From Stramonita haemastoma (taxonomy: Eukaryota > Mollusca > Gastropoda > Neogastropoda > Muricidae), in the NCBI GenBank assembly GCA_030674155.1, contig CM060317.1, positions 82,895,618-82,959,617 of the forward strand: a stretch of DNA of 64,000 bases, written 5' to 3'. The position numbers were made by a program, and so were the translations under genes. Below the pieces are notes generated by a model. The model saw only the letters and a program-made list of their open reading frames with translations. It searched no databases and had not been told where the DNA came from. This document shows positions 13,867-29,000 of the stretch, in pieces; position 1 is the first letter of the stretch; each line of letters begins with the position of its first letter.

Positions 13867-15056
13867 TATTATTATTTTTATTTTTTTAACATTTGAATTT
13901 TTTTTATTTATTATTTTTTTTTTTTTTTTTTTTTAAACATTTGAAGACTGCTTATTTTTATGACCTTTGACCCCTGTTGCGAAAAATAGAAACCGCCTTT
14001 TCAGCATTCTCAAAGAACAAAAAATCCATGATATTGCATTCATGTTTAAAAGTTTATTAGACAAAATAATAAATTTTCTTTCATTTAAAACAAATTCCAC
14101 TCAAAAGTCTCAACAATTACATGCTGAGGCACTCGGAAAATGTACATAACCGAATTTTAAAAATCTTCAGTTTTACTCAAAACGGGGATCTGTGATTCAA
14201 CAGCCTTCTATTTTCAAAGAGAACACTAAAGTTTGCATACTAAACATTATATTAACATTGCAAGAAAATGAAATAATAAAAACATCACAAACTTCATGAA
14301 TATCAGGGCTGTCACTGACTTTATATCCAGGGTACAGATTAATCCGTATCATGCAGTTATGTCCTGTAGATATGGTACAGATTTATCATATCACAGTGGT
14401 GGTTTTAGCTTTTGCCCTTTTATTGTTTTGGTCTCATTTGGTCATTTTAGTTTGTTGACTTAGCTGCTATGTTGGCCATACATCATTCACAGCTGATCTG
14501 CATATAAATTGTGTTTGTGTCGCATGCTTGTAGAATGGCTTTGCTACAACTTTCATTGTTCAAGAAGCAACAGCACTTTAATAAGTAGTCACATTGCCAA
14601 TGAAGACCGTGTTTTGATAGCAATTGTGAGAAATTTAGCCTCGCGATACTCTGTTTCACTTAAAGTGAGATGACCTGTTTTTTGGGGGGTGGGGGCATGG
14701 CTCCAGTCAATGCTGACCGTTTACATAAAAATAAACCACAATCCACAAAGTGAGGTACCAACACCCTGTACATATATATAGTGTAGAAAAGCGCAGGAAC
14801 TTGACATAGGGAAAAATATCTGCATATATTCCATGATGGTTGTGATGGTGCCGTGTGTAGTTAAGTGGTTCATTCAGATATGACATTGGATGCTATGCTG
14901 GGATAAATTTATTTGTGATTCTTGCCTGATATGTTTTGTTATGGTGTTGTATTTGTTACATGCATTGTGTAAGAATCATAAGTACAGCAATCTGGTCACC
15001 ACGTATATTTAGAGTAGTTATATAATTTCAGACCATTTAAAGCATTATAGACTTCA

Positions 15057-15113
<57 letters not shown>

Positions 15114-18103
15114 AGACACGTTATTCATCCACTCAGTGCTTCATAAGAAATGGGCTTTAAACAAAAAAGCTACTACTTTGATGACCCAGTGCACTTTGCA
15201 CTTGGCCATTGTACTATTTTGGGATGTTCCACCAGAGACCATTTTTTAAAATTAACTTCCTGAGAGAATCTGGCTTTTTCCATTGGACACGTAAACAAAA
15301 AATAAATTTTTTCTGTTTTATATCGAGGATAATGGAATAAGCACTCGTGTGCTTTTTTAATTCATTCCCTATGTGTATGCAGTTTTGTAAATCTTGTCAT
15401 CTGTTCCTATGGCACATGATGGCCTGCTCTTATGAAAAGCAGAGCAGGATTTAACGTGTGTGCAAGATGATCTATATATGTTAGCACACGGGGCCTCAGT
15501 TTATAGTCTCATCGGAAGGACTTTTGGGGAGAGTGGAGTCGGTACTGATTTTAACTTGAGGGGAAAAATCCCCTCGACCGGGAATTGAACCCGGGTTGTC
15601 AGATTGCAAGTGCAATGTTCTGACCGCTAGGTTATCCCGTTCCCCCATGAGTGAGAGGACATGAGTGAATGTGGTATAGTTTGTCTCTAAGGACAAGTTT
15701 GATTTAAGGAATCCGGTTTGGGTTTTGTCATTTTAATGTGTGTTGTGGTTTTTCACAATCCTAGGCTGACCCTTATGGTTGACAAGGGCAGCTATACAAG
15801 CAAAGACAGTAAAACTGCCTTGTTACCCCATTTCGATCTGTCTATAGTTGCACAGTTTTAATCCGAGATTTAAATTTGACAAGGTGACAGTCCCGATATG
15901 GTCTGTGTGGTTGGCATTTATGATTGACATTGATAACTGTTGAATGGGCACAACAAAACATATTTTTTATACTTTTCTGATTGCCATTCAGACAAAAAGG
16001 AGAGGACTGTGCTCCTGAGGTTTTATACTAAAGTATATTGCTTGATTACCTTTGCATGCTGCAATTTTTCATAACTTGAAAGGTAGGATATTTTTGCTTT
16101 CCTTCCTTGTTGACCACAATTATTGCATGCACCAATATTGGGTGATAAAAAAAAACCTACATTGGGGGGGGGGGGGGGGGGGGGTAATGAAACTGTAGGA
16201 ACAGGATAGCCTTGCAAAGATAGCCTAGATAGAAATGCCTTGCACTTCTCATTGTTTTAATGAGCTAGCATTGGAGAACAGTTTGAATACCAGTCTTATT
16301 CATCCGAGAATATGCAGAAAACGATTAGATTATTGAGGCAAAACAAAAAAAAGCCTGCAAAGACTTGCAGAAACTCGATTTTGTGGGGTGGGGGTCTTGT
16401 TTCACCAAAATTTTCTGTGTATTCTGATAGAAAAGTTATGTGAAAAATCTCTTTTTTTTTGTCATTGACAGCCAGCATACACCGCTACAGTAATGGTTCC
16501 ACCAGCACAGACTGTGTATATGGCTCCACAGTACTCTCCATATCAGCCTGTAAGTATAAAAATTTAGAGAATGTGTTCATGGTTTCTTGTGAATGCATGG
16601 GTGAGTTTACTGAAGTTTTAAGTGGAATTCTGTATTTGCAGTTTTCTTGCTTTTTTATGTTATTTGAGACGGTGAATCCTTTTGAGAATGACCAAAGTGA
16701 CAACCTTAGATAACCAACTCCTCAAAAACCGTTCAACCCTTCCACTGCTGGATATAATTGTTGTTGCTCACAGAAATTGCACGTAAAATAAATAAATTTT
16801 TTAGCCGCAGCTACCTATGTTCGGTTTTAGGGTTCTTGTATGCTTATGAATAACACTAGATAGGTAAACCTATATATTTTTGGAAAGTAAATACATTGTA
16901 GAATATGATACAAATAACAAAAAGCCATCAGCTAGTATGTAGCTGGAGATGTCCGACAAAGTGTATTGAAAAAACCCGCAGACAGGTAATTCCCCTACAC
17001 TCAACTTGTCATCAGCTATACACCCCCTTGAATGGCAAAGACAGAAAACAAGACTGAACAACAAGACGAAGCCAACATGTGTTTGATACATTGTAGCATC
17101 AATGTAAGAAATCTGCGTCATTCATGATTTACTTTCGTCACTGTGGTATGGAACAATAATCGACTCGGACTCCCTGGTGTTAAAACAATTCTCTATAGAT
17201 CGTTGTCACTCCTATTATCCCTAATTACACAAAAGAAGAGAAGTTCAACATGTGATCGACCCAAACAAATGAAAACGAGGCAGGTTTCCGAAGGCTACCG
17301 ATGGTAGTCAATTTATGTCGAACCTGACCTGTGCAAAGCCACGCTTCCGCAGTTTACCGGAAGGGCACTCTACGGGTTAAATCAAGGCTTGTCTTTCAAA
17401 AGTATTCTCATTAATAATGTGCAGAAAGTTCAAGTGCATGAACAAAATAAACGGAACAATAGCAAAGTCTTCTAAGTGGTAAATATCAATTCGGTGCATT
17501 CACAGTAAGTCACCAGAATTATAATATTGATTGCCAAAGTTTGGGTGAATTTCTGTCCTTCAGACAAAGCAGGGCAAAAAACTATGCATTGAATCCTGTG
17601 TAACAGACAATAGCAGAGCTCAGTGGCTATAATAATGTAGTAGCAACTATTAAAACTGGTTTTGGCCATGTGTGTGATAAATCATATTGCCTTGCAAGAG
17701 AGTGGGGGGGGGGGGGCGGGGATCTGCAAGAGAGAAAAGGTAAAGCCATCTACCAAGAGCAGATTCGTTGGACTCAAGTGCTACAACTGAAAAGACACAA
17801 TTACGCTAACAAGGCCAAATGAAGTTAATTGATTTTGTAAATCAACACGATCAAGACTTGCAACATTGTACCTCTGGTTTCCACATATGAATTTTCATCT
17901 CATGTGCATCCTTCTTTAACAGATGATATTGATCAGAGAATCGTATTTAAAAATTTTATTAAAAGAATAGATTTTTTTATGGGGGGGGGGGGGGGAGTAG
18001 AAATCTAACGTTTATACTGAAAATAATGATTGTATTAACAGACATAATTGTATGGGTGGGGGAGGGGGAGGGGGGGGAGGGGGGTGGGGGGTGGGGGGGG
18101 GGT

Positions 18104-18153
<50 letters not shown>

Positions 18154-21100
18154 GTAGATAATTCTAAACGTTTTTAATTTTACTTGAAACATACAATGCA
18201 ATTCCAGTATATAAACATGACATAATTGCATGACTATAACAGTATGACAATAACTCTGGATGTTATACCTAAAAGTATTTAAGTGAAGTGATCTATCATC
18301 TCACAACACACACAGAGCAAATGCATTGTTTATTCAATGTGCCATCAGAGGGAGGAATGGAGAGAGATGCATATTGTCGATTGTTTTAGGTGGCAATCAA
18401 TGATTTAGTATGGGTAGGCTATATGATTATGCATTTATGATTTCCTAAGCCCTTTAAAAAGTCTTTAAATTTGATATTGAGGTATTCCCAAAGTCAGAAT
18501 GCAGCTACCTTCAAGGAGAGCAAAAATGGTCGCATACGAAAAATCTTATCCTTTGTGAAAAATCTCATCCTTTGTGAACCGTATGCATATTTAATGAGGA
18601 GTAGGCCTTTGCGCAAATGCTCACATTTTGCACATTTTTTTCTAGTTTTATACAACAATGCCACCATACTTTTTTTTCCCCCCATGACTGTGGTGGTTTT
18701 TAAACAGGAAAAGGGTTTTAGATATTTTATTTTCAGAGATAATAATTACCCAGATTTTAAGGGGGGGTTCAGGCACCTCTCCCTTAAACCTGTCTGCTGA
18801 AATATCTAATATTTATGAAGCTTTGCCTCAGGCATTAACAAATAGCCCTGGACATCTTTGCTATGGGGCAAAGACTAGGGTTCATGTGCTGGCTATGGTA
18901 AAACATTTCAAGTTCAGTATTGGACTTTTTTTTTTCTTTTTCTTTAGATCCCCCCTGATGATATAAACATTGGGTTTCTCTGCAATTTGAAGAATTTGGA
19001 CTCAATTTCAGGATTATGGTTGTCGCTGGCAAAAGTTTTGTTCGGTAGGGACAAGATTTAGCAATATTGTATGCATTACTAATAGTTGACCTTTAATGTT
19101 TGCAGACAACTCCACCACAGTGGACAAGCCAGCCAACACAATGGCGCTGGGGTCCACAGGTAAGTGCATAGAAAATGACAGTCGAGTAGGGATATTTTAT
19201 GCCCCTAATTTAAACTCGTTTATGAAAGCTCTGAACACTTACAAACAGATATATGAATGAGTTGTACAGATTACCAAACGAAAAGATTAGTGCATACAGG
19301 GAGCCAGACGCACAACTTCATTCTAATTGTTATTCTCACTGGCTACTCTTCCTTGTTCATAACCTTCCCACATGAAAGGACACCACTCCCACATTACAAC
19401 CTTGTGCATGGCACATGCACACACAATTACTTATTCATTGGATTTTAAGACCTGAGCATATGAAGATAAAAATTGTCTCCTCGAGGAAAAACTTGATCTT
19501 TATGTACTGTATAAACCCAATAGCTCTAGTCGTTGTTGGTTACTTGATCTCGTAAGCTTGTAGCTATCTCATAGCCAAAAAGTGAGACTGTAGAAAATGT
19601 ATATTGTTGCACACTGTTCTGGTCAGTCTTTTTATTATTTTTATTTTATTTTTTTATACCAAGGATAAAGGAATAAGCACTCGTGTGCTTTTTTTTCATC
19701 CAGTCCCCGTGTGTATGCAGTTTTGTAAATCTTATCTTTTCTCACCGGTACACAGTGGCCTACTCTTAAAAAAAGCGGAACAGGATTTAGCGTGTGCGCA
19801 AAATGTTCTGCATGCGTTACACACAGGGTCTCTGTTTATAGTCTTCATATTCAGTGTCTGGGCCAAGTCAAAGCAAACTACTTCCCATTACTGGATATTG
19901 AAAATATACACAAGCGGGGTGGTTATTAATGGATAGGTGAAGCGCTGTGCTATCAAGAGAAACTGCCTCTCTGGAACTTTTACAATTTCCCTTGCTGGTT
20001 TTTACGGTTAGATATTAACCTTATTAAGAATTTATTTATTTAAAAAAATTTTCAGTCTAGAATTGCATGGGGGAAAAGTATGAGTGTGAACAGTGCATGG
20101 TTTGTTTCCTACCCATTGTTAAGGGTAAATAGCTGTATAACCAAACCAAATACATGCACATTTTTCTCTTTCACTGATGTCTTTGATAGCCAAAGCTGTC
20201 GTGTGTAGGGTATTGTAAACCTATTCCTAAATTTAATCAGTTTTGTTAGATAATGCACAAAGCCTTGTTGATGACTGAGCTGCAATCACATAGCAGATGT
20301 ATATTGGCTAATCTCAATACTAGCTTGTCCTGTAGACCTCCAATGCATGCCATCTTTTTTACAGGTAATTCTTCCCAACACTGCACAAGCCTCTGTGCAC
20401 TAGTTGTTCCTGAGCCAACTTGGCACAAACTGCTGTATAGAAAGGAAAAGCTCTTAACAGCATGTACCATTGTATAAAGAACATACTACCAAAAAACAAA
20501 TTATGCTGAAAACCATTCTGGTCAAACCAAAGTAACTCATTTTACCAGACATGAAAATCTTTGTCTTTTGAAACAATTTTACCTTTGGCCATCTTGAGGG
20601 TGTTCAAATCTGTCAAGAAAACTTGGAAGTGTAGATATGTCTGTTGATTCCCAGGTTGCTACAATCCCAACAAGGCTGTTTTCACTTGAAAGGATTCTCA
20701 CATGAACCAATCTATCAAAGACATCCAAACAGGTGCACTCTGTCATTTCTGCAGAGTTCATAGGTCAGTTGGAATTTTACAAAGATCACCAAATTGAAGT
20801 ATGTGCACGTTTTGTAGGGACCTTGACAGTAGCCTATACAATCGACTATGCACAAGAAACTGACAGTTGATGAAAAGGCTCTTGTGGCCAATATCATTTG
20901 TACACCTTTTTCAATAGCTTGACCTTCAATTTAAGGCACTGATGTGTGTAATATGGAGAATGTCGAGGTCGAGCAAAGGTTTGTTAATCAACAGGCCTGC
21001 ATCTTTGGGGATTACATACTTTGGAAGTTATCAGGTTTGCTAATTAAATGAAACCTAAATAAGAGAGGCATTTTTGTCTCCTTGAACAGACTCTAGGAAA

Positions 21101-21907
21101 GCAACCACGATCAATTTATGTTTATATCAAAGAAGTTGTTCTTTGGATCAGTTTAAAGGTAAAGGTGTCCCATAACATAGGCTTTTTTCAGATCATAGAA
21201 TTCTCCACATTTCTGCGAATTTCCACTTTTTTCAAGCACATTTCCAATGGGGAAAAAATTTTCCGATCAAAACAAAACAGGATGATATTCTCAAATGATT
21301 CAAGTGTCATCAAAGGGTTCAGTTCTCACTCACTTGACTGGGTATCTAAAGCCGATAGAGGGCAGTGTTGAAAATTTCAAAATGGCTAGCATGTACGGAG
21401 AACTATCGGACTCGTGCTTATGGCGACAGAGGATGCAAAAATGCATGGGAGTGGGTGGATGGTGAAGTCAAGGTTGGGGATCGAAATGTGCAGATTGGCA
21501 AGCACATTCGCAAACTGGATGCGGGAAGCAAAGCGTTTTGCGAAGCTTGCCAGTGTGACATTATCTATGCTAGCTGTGGCCGCAGAGCGCTTGAAGACCA
21601 TTTGTAAATGGCAAAACACAAGAAGGTGATGACTCCATCCGCAGGAATACAACTCTTGCAGGCTGACACTGAGAAAAAGACTGCTCTGGACAGCACTCAG
21701 GACATCCAAGCAGGGAAGAAAACACGAGTGAAGAAACAAGCCACATTGTCCATCTTCTTCAGAAAATGAGAAACAGAACAAGTGTACATGTAAACAGGCA
21801 GACATAGGCAACACTACATACAGCACCCCCCCCCCCCCCCCCCCTCTTTTATTTTTTAAATCTGCAATTAGTTGCTTGATGTTTGTCCTCATTTCTCTCA
21901 CCCACTG

Positions 21908-21988
<81 letters not shown>

Positions 21989-22486
21989 TTTTCTCCTGGA
22001 GTTAACATCAGTGCTGACTCCACTTTCCCCAAAAGTCCTTCAGATGAGACTATAAACCAAGGCCCCGTGTGCGAATGCACGCAGAACATCTTGCGCAATG
22101 TTAAATCCTGTTCCACTTTTCAGAAGAGTAGGCCATCGTGTGCCAGTGGGAACATGACATTTTGTGATTTATAAAACTGCATACACATGGTGACTGGATG
22201 TAAAAATACACGAGTGCTTATCCCATTATCCTTGATATAAAAGAGATAAAGAATACTCTCTCTCTCTCTCTCTGTTTTTTGCGTTATTTTTTTCATAATA
22301 TTGATTTCCAGTGAGAAAAATATGTTAAAATGTTTTTAATCGTTTTTTTTTTCTTATTGGATTGCTCTCTTTGCAGCTGTCCCCTCAATTCTTATCTGTT
22401 TGATTTATTTAATTCATTATAATCAGTATATCTGTTCTGACATTGTTTGGGTCAGTTAGGGGTTATGTGTTTGTTGAATTCATAGG

Positions 22487-22557
<71 letters not shown>

Positions 22558-23005
22558 ATGGTTATCAATGTATCTAATGGGGAATATGCATGTCTTGAAA
22601 GTATACCTATTCTCTGAAATCATAGGTTGAACTTTTATTGTTTGTGATGGTGGTTTTTCTTTTGTTACATTTGTTGTTTTTGGGGTTGTTTTTTTTTGTT
22701 TTGTTTTCTGGTTTTTTTTCGTGTGCGTTTTTTTTTTTGGGGGGGTGGGGAGGCTGCTTTTCTCTAATCAGGGCAAGGGCCGGATGAAAAAAAAGTACAT
22801 GCATGCTTATTCTGTTACCCTTGGAATATAAAGATTATTCATTATTTTATTATCTCTCTCTCTGTTTTGCATTAACCATCATAGTTGTACACACAAACTT
22901 ATGTTACAGCTACCCAGAATAGATCTTTTTAAAACAAGTTTGACATACTCTGGTGGTTCTTTATGGAAGGTCTGGATTTGGTCTCTCTGTGTCCTCTCTC
23001 TCTCT

Positions 23006-23066
<61 letters not shown>

Positions 23067-26000
23067 CACGCACAGAGACACAGACAGTACACACACACAC
23101 ACACACATGCCTCCAAATTGCCTTTAAAATGCTAAAAAATGTTTTCGGTCGGGGACCTTCGCCCCCCTGGGCTCCCCAGCGGGGCTTTTCCCCTGCACCC
23201 CACTGGGGCCTAAGCGGCCCTGGACCCCGGCTTAGTTTCCCGTTTTTTTCTCTCTACCAATTCTATGCTCTGTTTTTTACATGCACAAAAATCTGCTGAA
23301 ACGGAATTAATTGGGTGTTTGAAAGATGGATAAGAGATTATACTGATATTCAATCGCAAGGTTAATGCAAATATCGCCTGTGTGGTAGGTGGCGCTATAA
23401 ACAATAGAATTGGATTGGATTGGAGGTTAATAGCAAAACTTGAAAAAAAGACAATGGAATAGAATGAGAAGGCATACAACTTATAAGGAGGGAGGTTACA
23501 TGGAGTAAAGAAAATTCCTAGGAGAGGATACTTCTACATTGAAAGGGCCTCGGACATCTCCACAAGGGCAGGGTTTTCAGTATACAGCCAAAATTATCAT
23601 TAAAAAAAACAAATGGCTCTAGTCGGAACTGTACCTCAATTACATCCACAAGAATTGGAAGAAAAAGATGATCATACTAGGTGAAGCTTGGTGCAAATGT
23701 ATATGACTATTGAAAGAAATTGTGTGGTAAAACTGGACACAAACTTTATAAGCAACTAAAACCACATTAAATCCACCCATGTTACTGGGCTGTTAAAAGA
23801 AAATCATTTTGTTTGACAGAGTCCAAGCCAGCAAGCACTAGCAAGTAATCCAGGATACGTGTGGGCTGCTATGCATGCAAGTCCAGACTTGATGTATGCA
23901 CAACCACCACCTCCACAAACATACCAGGCTGCAGAGATGGATCCAGCATTTGTTGAAGGTGCACCTGTAGAGGTAATCCAAAGTCATTATACCCTTTAAT
24001 GTTAACAAGAAAATGAACTATATTTTTGGAGAAGTGGGGGGGGGGGGGGGGGTGTTGTCAAATATATGCACTCTAATATTAGATAAAAGGTAGTGGTCTG
24101 TTTTTAATTTCGGTGATTTTATTTATATGCAATGAACTCTCTTTTTTTTCTTTTTTTTTTGGGCTTGTTCATCACCATGTACAGTCTAAGCTATAATGGA
24201 TTTTGTCAAAGCATCCAATTAACTTTATTATGATTTTATCAAACAAAATCCATTTTACATTGGTTATTGTAAGTGTGCTGTCCAGTAAGTAGAAGTCGTG
24301 TTGCTGAAAATTTTACATATTTTCATTATTTATATACAAAAGAGTGAGCAAGTTTAGTAGAAAGGAATCTCCTGCCCCAAGGTCTTTTTCAAGCTATGGT
24401 CTCATTCAAATGTATATTTTTGACTGAAATAATCATTTCCATTGTTTTTGTACAGTGTTGAGCTTGCTTTGTGTTCAGTAATCATCATCATTTATTTACA
24501 CATCTTGCAATCGATCTATATAATTTGTACATTCCAGTTAAAATAATAAATCATTTTGTATATGTGTGTGTGTGCAGCACATATACTGCGTACATGTGCG
24601 TTATATATAAATATTGCATTTTGAGATGTGCTTCAGGTATTTTCAAATTTACCATTTTAAAGGATTAATCATACAAATTAAGCCATATGTAAAATGAAGA
24701 TGTCATGGGTATAAGTTACATGTCAAGGATATGTATGAACACTGGGAAACAAGAAGGCTTGAGTAGATCAAGTCTGTGCAGAAAAATAGTCAATTTGACT
24801 GTGACAATTCATGTATTTTACCAATAAAACTGTCAACAAAATTACTGCGCCTGTTCATGGAATGAATGTGTGATTGAAGCAGAGTAATTAGAAGAATGCA
24901 TAAGATCAAAGCATGAAATGGTAATTCATGAACTTTATGGATAGTAATTTCATTTATCTTGTATGTTTAGGGCACAAACCAGGTTTTACAATGTGAATGT
25001 TCTTATAGGGCATTGTACTGATAATCATGCCATAGGAACTTAAGTGTTCACCTTTAAATGGACTATCCAGAGTTGATCTTTTATTTAAAAATCATTTTGA
25101 AGATTCTTACAATAACAGATTTTGAAGTTAAATCCAGTTAACAAAAAATATGTTAACACAATACAAAAAGTGTTGTATAGATGAATAAAGGCAGGCAGCC
25201 ACTTGCTGTGAAAAGCTTATCTGAAAAGAAGCAGCTTGAAAGGGGGTTAAACCTTTTTTCTTTAAAAAAAAAAAAAAAAATAGCATAGGGTGTGAGTGAT
25301 GTGTGTATGGATGCAGATATATGTTCAAGAAAATAGTAAAGTGAATCAGCATGTTTTCTTTAATACACGCGTCACAGGTCCAATTTTTTCTGGAGATATA
25401 TTTTTATCTTTACATGATCTTGCACACACTTAGCCATGACGCATGCGCTAAGCATGCATGCATGTATATTTACTCAACAGAAACAAATAAAACTTTAAAA
25501 ACCTGTGTATGTGTACAAACACTCAAAACATGTTTGTAAGGAAAGTAACCAGAACTTTGTAGCAAGAAATCTGCTGTGAGGATGATATATATATTGCAAA
25601 GGAGGAGTGAATAACAAGTTTATAAAGTGATCCATCTTGCCTGTTCTTGTAACCCATCTAAATAATGCCAATGAAAGTAAACAACAATCCATCATAGCAC
25701 ACTACACACAGATATTCACATATGTAAACACTAACCAACATAGGCCTCCTCAGTGAAGTCCATAAAACCATAATATGCTAAGTGCTCATTACTTGCTTTG
25801 GGATTGGCATGGAGTTTTTCAATTAAACTGTGGTGCATTTTGCCTATCTTGTATGCAACCTCCGCTTCATTAGAGTGGAATCATCATTTGATTTGGGATC
25901 GGCATGGAGTTTTTCAATTAAACTGTGCTGCATTTTGCCTATCTTATATATTCAACCTCCTCTTCATTAGTGTTGAGTGATTACTGCTGATCCCTTTTAA

Positions 26001-29000
26001 AAAATTTTTTTTAATGAAGTTTGGTTTTTTATTTTTTCAATTAAACTGTGCTGCATTTTGCCTATCTTATATGCAACCTCGTCTTCATTGGTGTGGAGTG
26101 ATTACTGCTGATCCATTTTTTTTATGAACTTTAGTTTTGCTAAGAACTAGCCTGTAGTTTGTGGTCTTTGTGTCTTGTTGGGTTGTTTGTTTTTTTTATT
26201 CTTGCATGTCCATACATATAGAGGAAAATTGTAACCACCCTTAACTCCCTTTCTGTCTCCTTTTTTCACTTTTTTTTTGGAAAAAAGTGTTTAGAACATT
26301 ATTTGTGGATGATAAGGATATCATCAATCTGTACTTCCTGCTTTTCTTCTTTAATTTTATTTTTTCAGCTTGCTTTTGGCAGTTTCAGTGCATCAACTAG
26401 TTCATTCTGGCATTTTCAGTGAGTCCAGGCAGTATAGTGTATGTATATTTATTTTTTTAGGCAGGCCATCTTTTAAAAAAGTTTTTCTTATGATTTGAAT
26501 ATGGTGGATCTCTTCTAGGCATGTTATTATCCTCTTGTAATCTTTGTAAACTTCACATTTACACCATAAAATCTGCTGCCATAGTTTATAAAGACATAAT
26601 ATTTTAACAGAATTATGCAAGTATCAATTCTGAACATTTTTTTTAAAAAAGTTTTCATCTAACTAATGAAAAAGACTAAGGGCGAGATCAATATATGCTC
26701 CAAATAGCTAAACAGTACTATTGTGCCACACAAAAACTGGGTTCGTTAAATACTAACCTGGGCAATATTCAAATTGCTAATGTCTTGCTGGACACATTCA
26801 TCTAAATCTTTTTTGACAAAAGAGATACTCTGAAATATGCTTTCCGTAAAAGTTACACTGAACCACGACTTTACAAAATTAGACTCCAAAGCATGATTGC
26901 CAAAAAGTTTTTCATTTCTGCAGACTGGACTTGAATCAGCTCATGACTTGATCAGCTGGGAAAAAAACTTTTGTTTGCAGAAACTGCGCTGACCAAAAAG
27001 GTAAGTGCAAAGGAGAATCTGCAGAAGATAAACGATAAAACTAAGCTTAGCTTGGGCATGTTTGTTGCAGAAATGGAAATCTCTGCTAGAACAGTAACAA
27101 AAGCAATGAAACTTATGAAAGACTAGCTGGTACTAACGCAGGTACAAACTAGAAAAAGCTGGGTGAGAAAGGGGGTATAATTTGCCCTAGGTGTAGGCTG
27201 GTCTAAGTAATGCTGAAAATCTTGTCTACATGTGGCCTTGCACTGCCTATTTCCTATAGAGAAATCTGTAATGCATTGTATCAATAATTTTGGTTGATGC
27301 CAACATTTCTTTGCACACTATGTGTGATTAATAAACTGCCAACACATTTCTGTATTGCTCACAAGTGCACATATCACAAGATTGTGCTTGGTCTTCCAGA
27401 TTGGTTTTTGATGCAGTTGTAAGATACATGATCATCAGCAAAATCTTGCCAGAACAAATGCTTATGTTTCTGGCCTGCCTCTTTCTATGGGTTGTTTATT
27501 TGGAAAGGGGGGGTAATTTAATGAGTTCTTACAGTTGAGATCCTCATATGTGTTACTCTTGCAGTATTTCAGCAAAATGATATCTATGGTTAATAGGAGC
27601 TTTATGTTAGACATTCTATGGCTGAATAATGGCTTTACATGGGTTTTATCAGCCATCAATGATGAGTGGGTGCTTAAAATCTGCCATTTGGGGGGAGGTG
27701 ATGTAAAATTCTACTTGGCTGTTGGAAAATTGAAGGTGATAGAAACTTTGACTAGGTAAATTTAAAGTTTTGTGAACACAACTGTAATTGTTTTGAAAGA
27801 CCATGGGCTGTTCTATGCTATCTGCACTCAAAAATACAGTTATATCCATATTATTTAGAGAGTAATATATTTGTCTCACAATATTGTAAGCTTCAACTTT
27901 ATTTCCCTGTCCAATATCGCTTTGAGTGACGAGAGAATGAAACGCCCAGAGAGAGAGAAAGCATCATTGACACCTCACAGCTGCGTAAAAAGATAGCTTG
28001 AGACATATGTTCAATTTCAAGGATCAGTCTTTGATTCAAGGCCATGTCGATAGAGAATGAATCTAGAAGATCGTCAAACAAACGAAAAATCATACTCGAA
28101 GAAATCCAGCTGTTGGTCTATTTTTACTTTAAGAGAAATTTAGTCAAGGCTACAGAGCTGTGTTGATTTTGTTATAAATCAACTTTAAAAAAAAAAAAGA
28201 AAAAAAAAGTCAATTTTGTTTTAAATCTTAAGATTCATTGTGAGCAGTTTAAAAAAAAAGTACATTCAGCGGTTAAAACTATATATGTTTCCTTACCAGT
28301 CGTGGCATTAATTTAGGAAAGAAACCTACCCAAAAATTCATACCAAACAACAAAACTATGCCAAAGGTAAGTTTCTTTTTTGGGCACATGAAAGCAATTA
28401 ACCAATCGAGTTCTCTTTTAATTTTAAAAGTAGTAATATTGTGGTGCCAGCTTGCTGCCTATCAGATGTCAGCTGACTTCCTAGGCAAAGTGTTTTTCCA
28501 GTACCTATAGGACGTTGGCTGATGTTCTTGTTTTATTCAGATTTTTCACAAGTTCATGTCTGGTGCAAAAGTGAAAAGATATTCTGACATTATTAAAACA
28601 TGTTATTTTAAATTAGGAATGGAATCCCTCTGCATCACAGTGAATGTAATTTTTCCCCTTCATATTAGTTCTTGACTGGCCAAGTTGCATAGTGTAAGCC
28701 GAGTGCCAGATGGCTGTGGAGTCTTGACTTTGTGCTGGACAAGTTGGCCGTTTACTTCATTGGAAATGTTCACTACTTTGCCAGCACTGCAGATGACTTT
28801 GATCAAAATAATGTTAAAGGAGGGTGATAATCTTTTGTCTTATGATCAACTTGTAAAGGATGGACTGTGATAACAATAAGTCGCACTTGCTAGATGCTAT
28901 GTAGCAGACCAGTGTACCAGCAATGGCAAAAGTCGGTCAAAGGAGAGGGTGGTGTGGATAGGGCTAGAGGGGTGATGAAGAGGAGGAATCGGTTGACATG

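Larger units (their letters stand above)
13622..16471 (+). other. BOLL: BOLL intron
   Basis: Holds long poly(T) runs (13828-13863, 13915-13934), a (CA)n, repeat family B with nested SINE A, and an 18-base G run near 16167. Confidence 0.85.
19160..23819 (+). other. BOLL: BOLL intron with SINEs, (CT)n tracts and a zinc-finger remnant
   Basis: Holds three family A SINE pieces, four (CT)n tracts, a 19-base C run near 21826, the BED-like remnant, and a short GC-rich patch (23140-23240) near a family B-like tail. Confidence 0.85.

Noticed and set aside
17977..18231. Poly-proline ORF on the minus strand
   Set aside because: It is only the complement of the G tract; no protein-like content outside it.
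22901..23299. ORF of 132 codons with Leu-Ser repeats
   Set aside because: Made by a (CT)n microsatellite in a BOLL intron.
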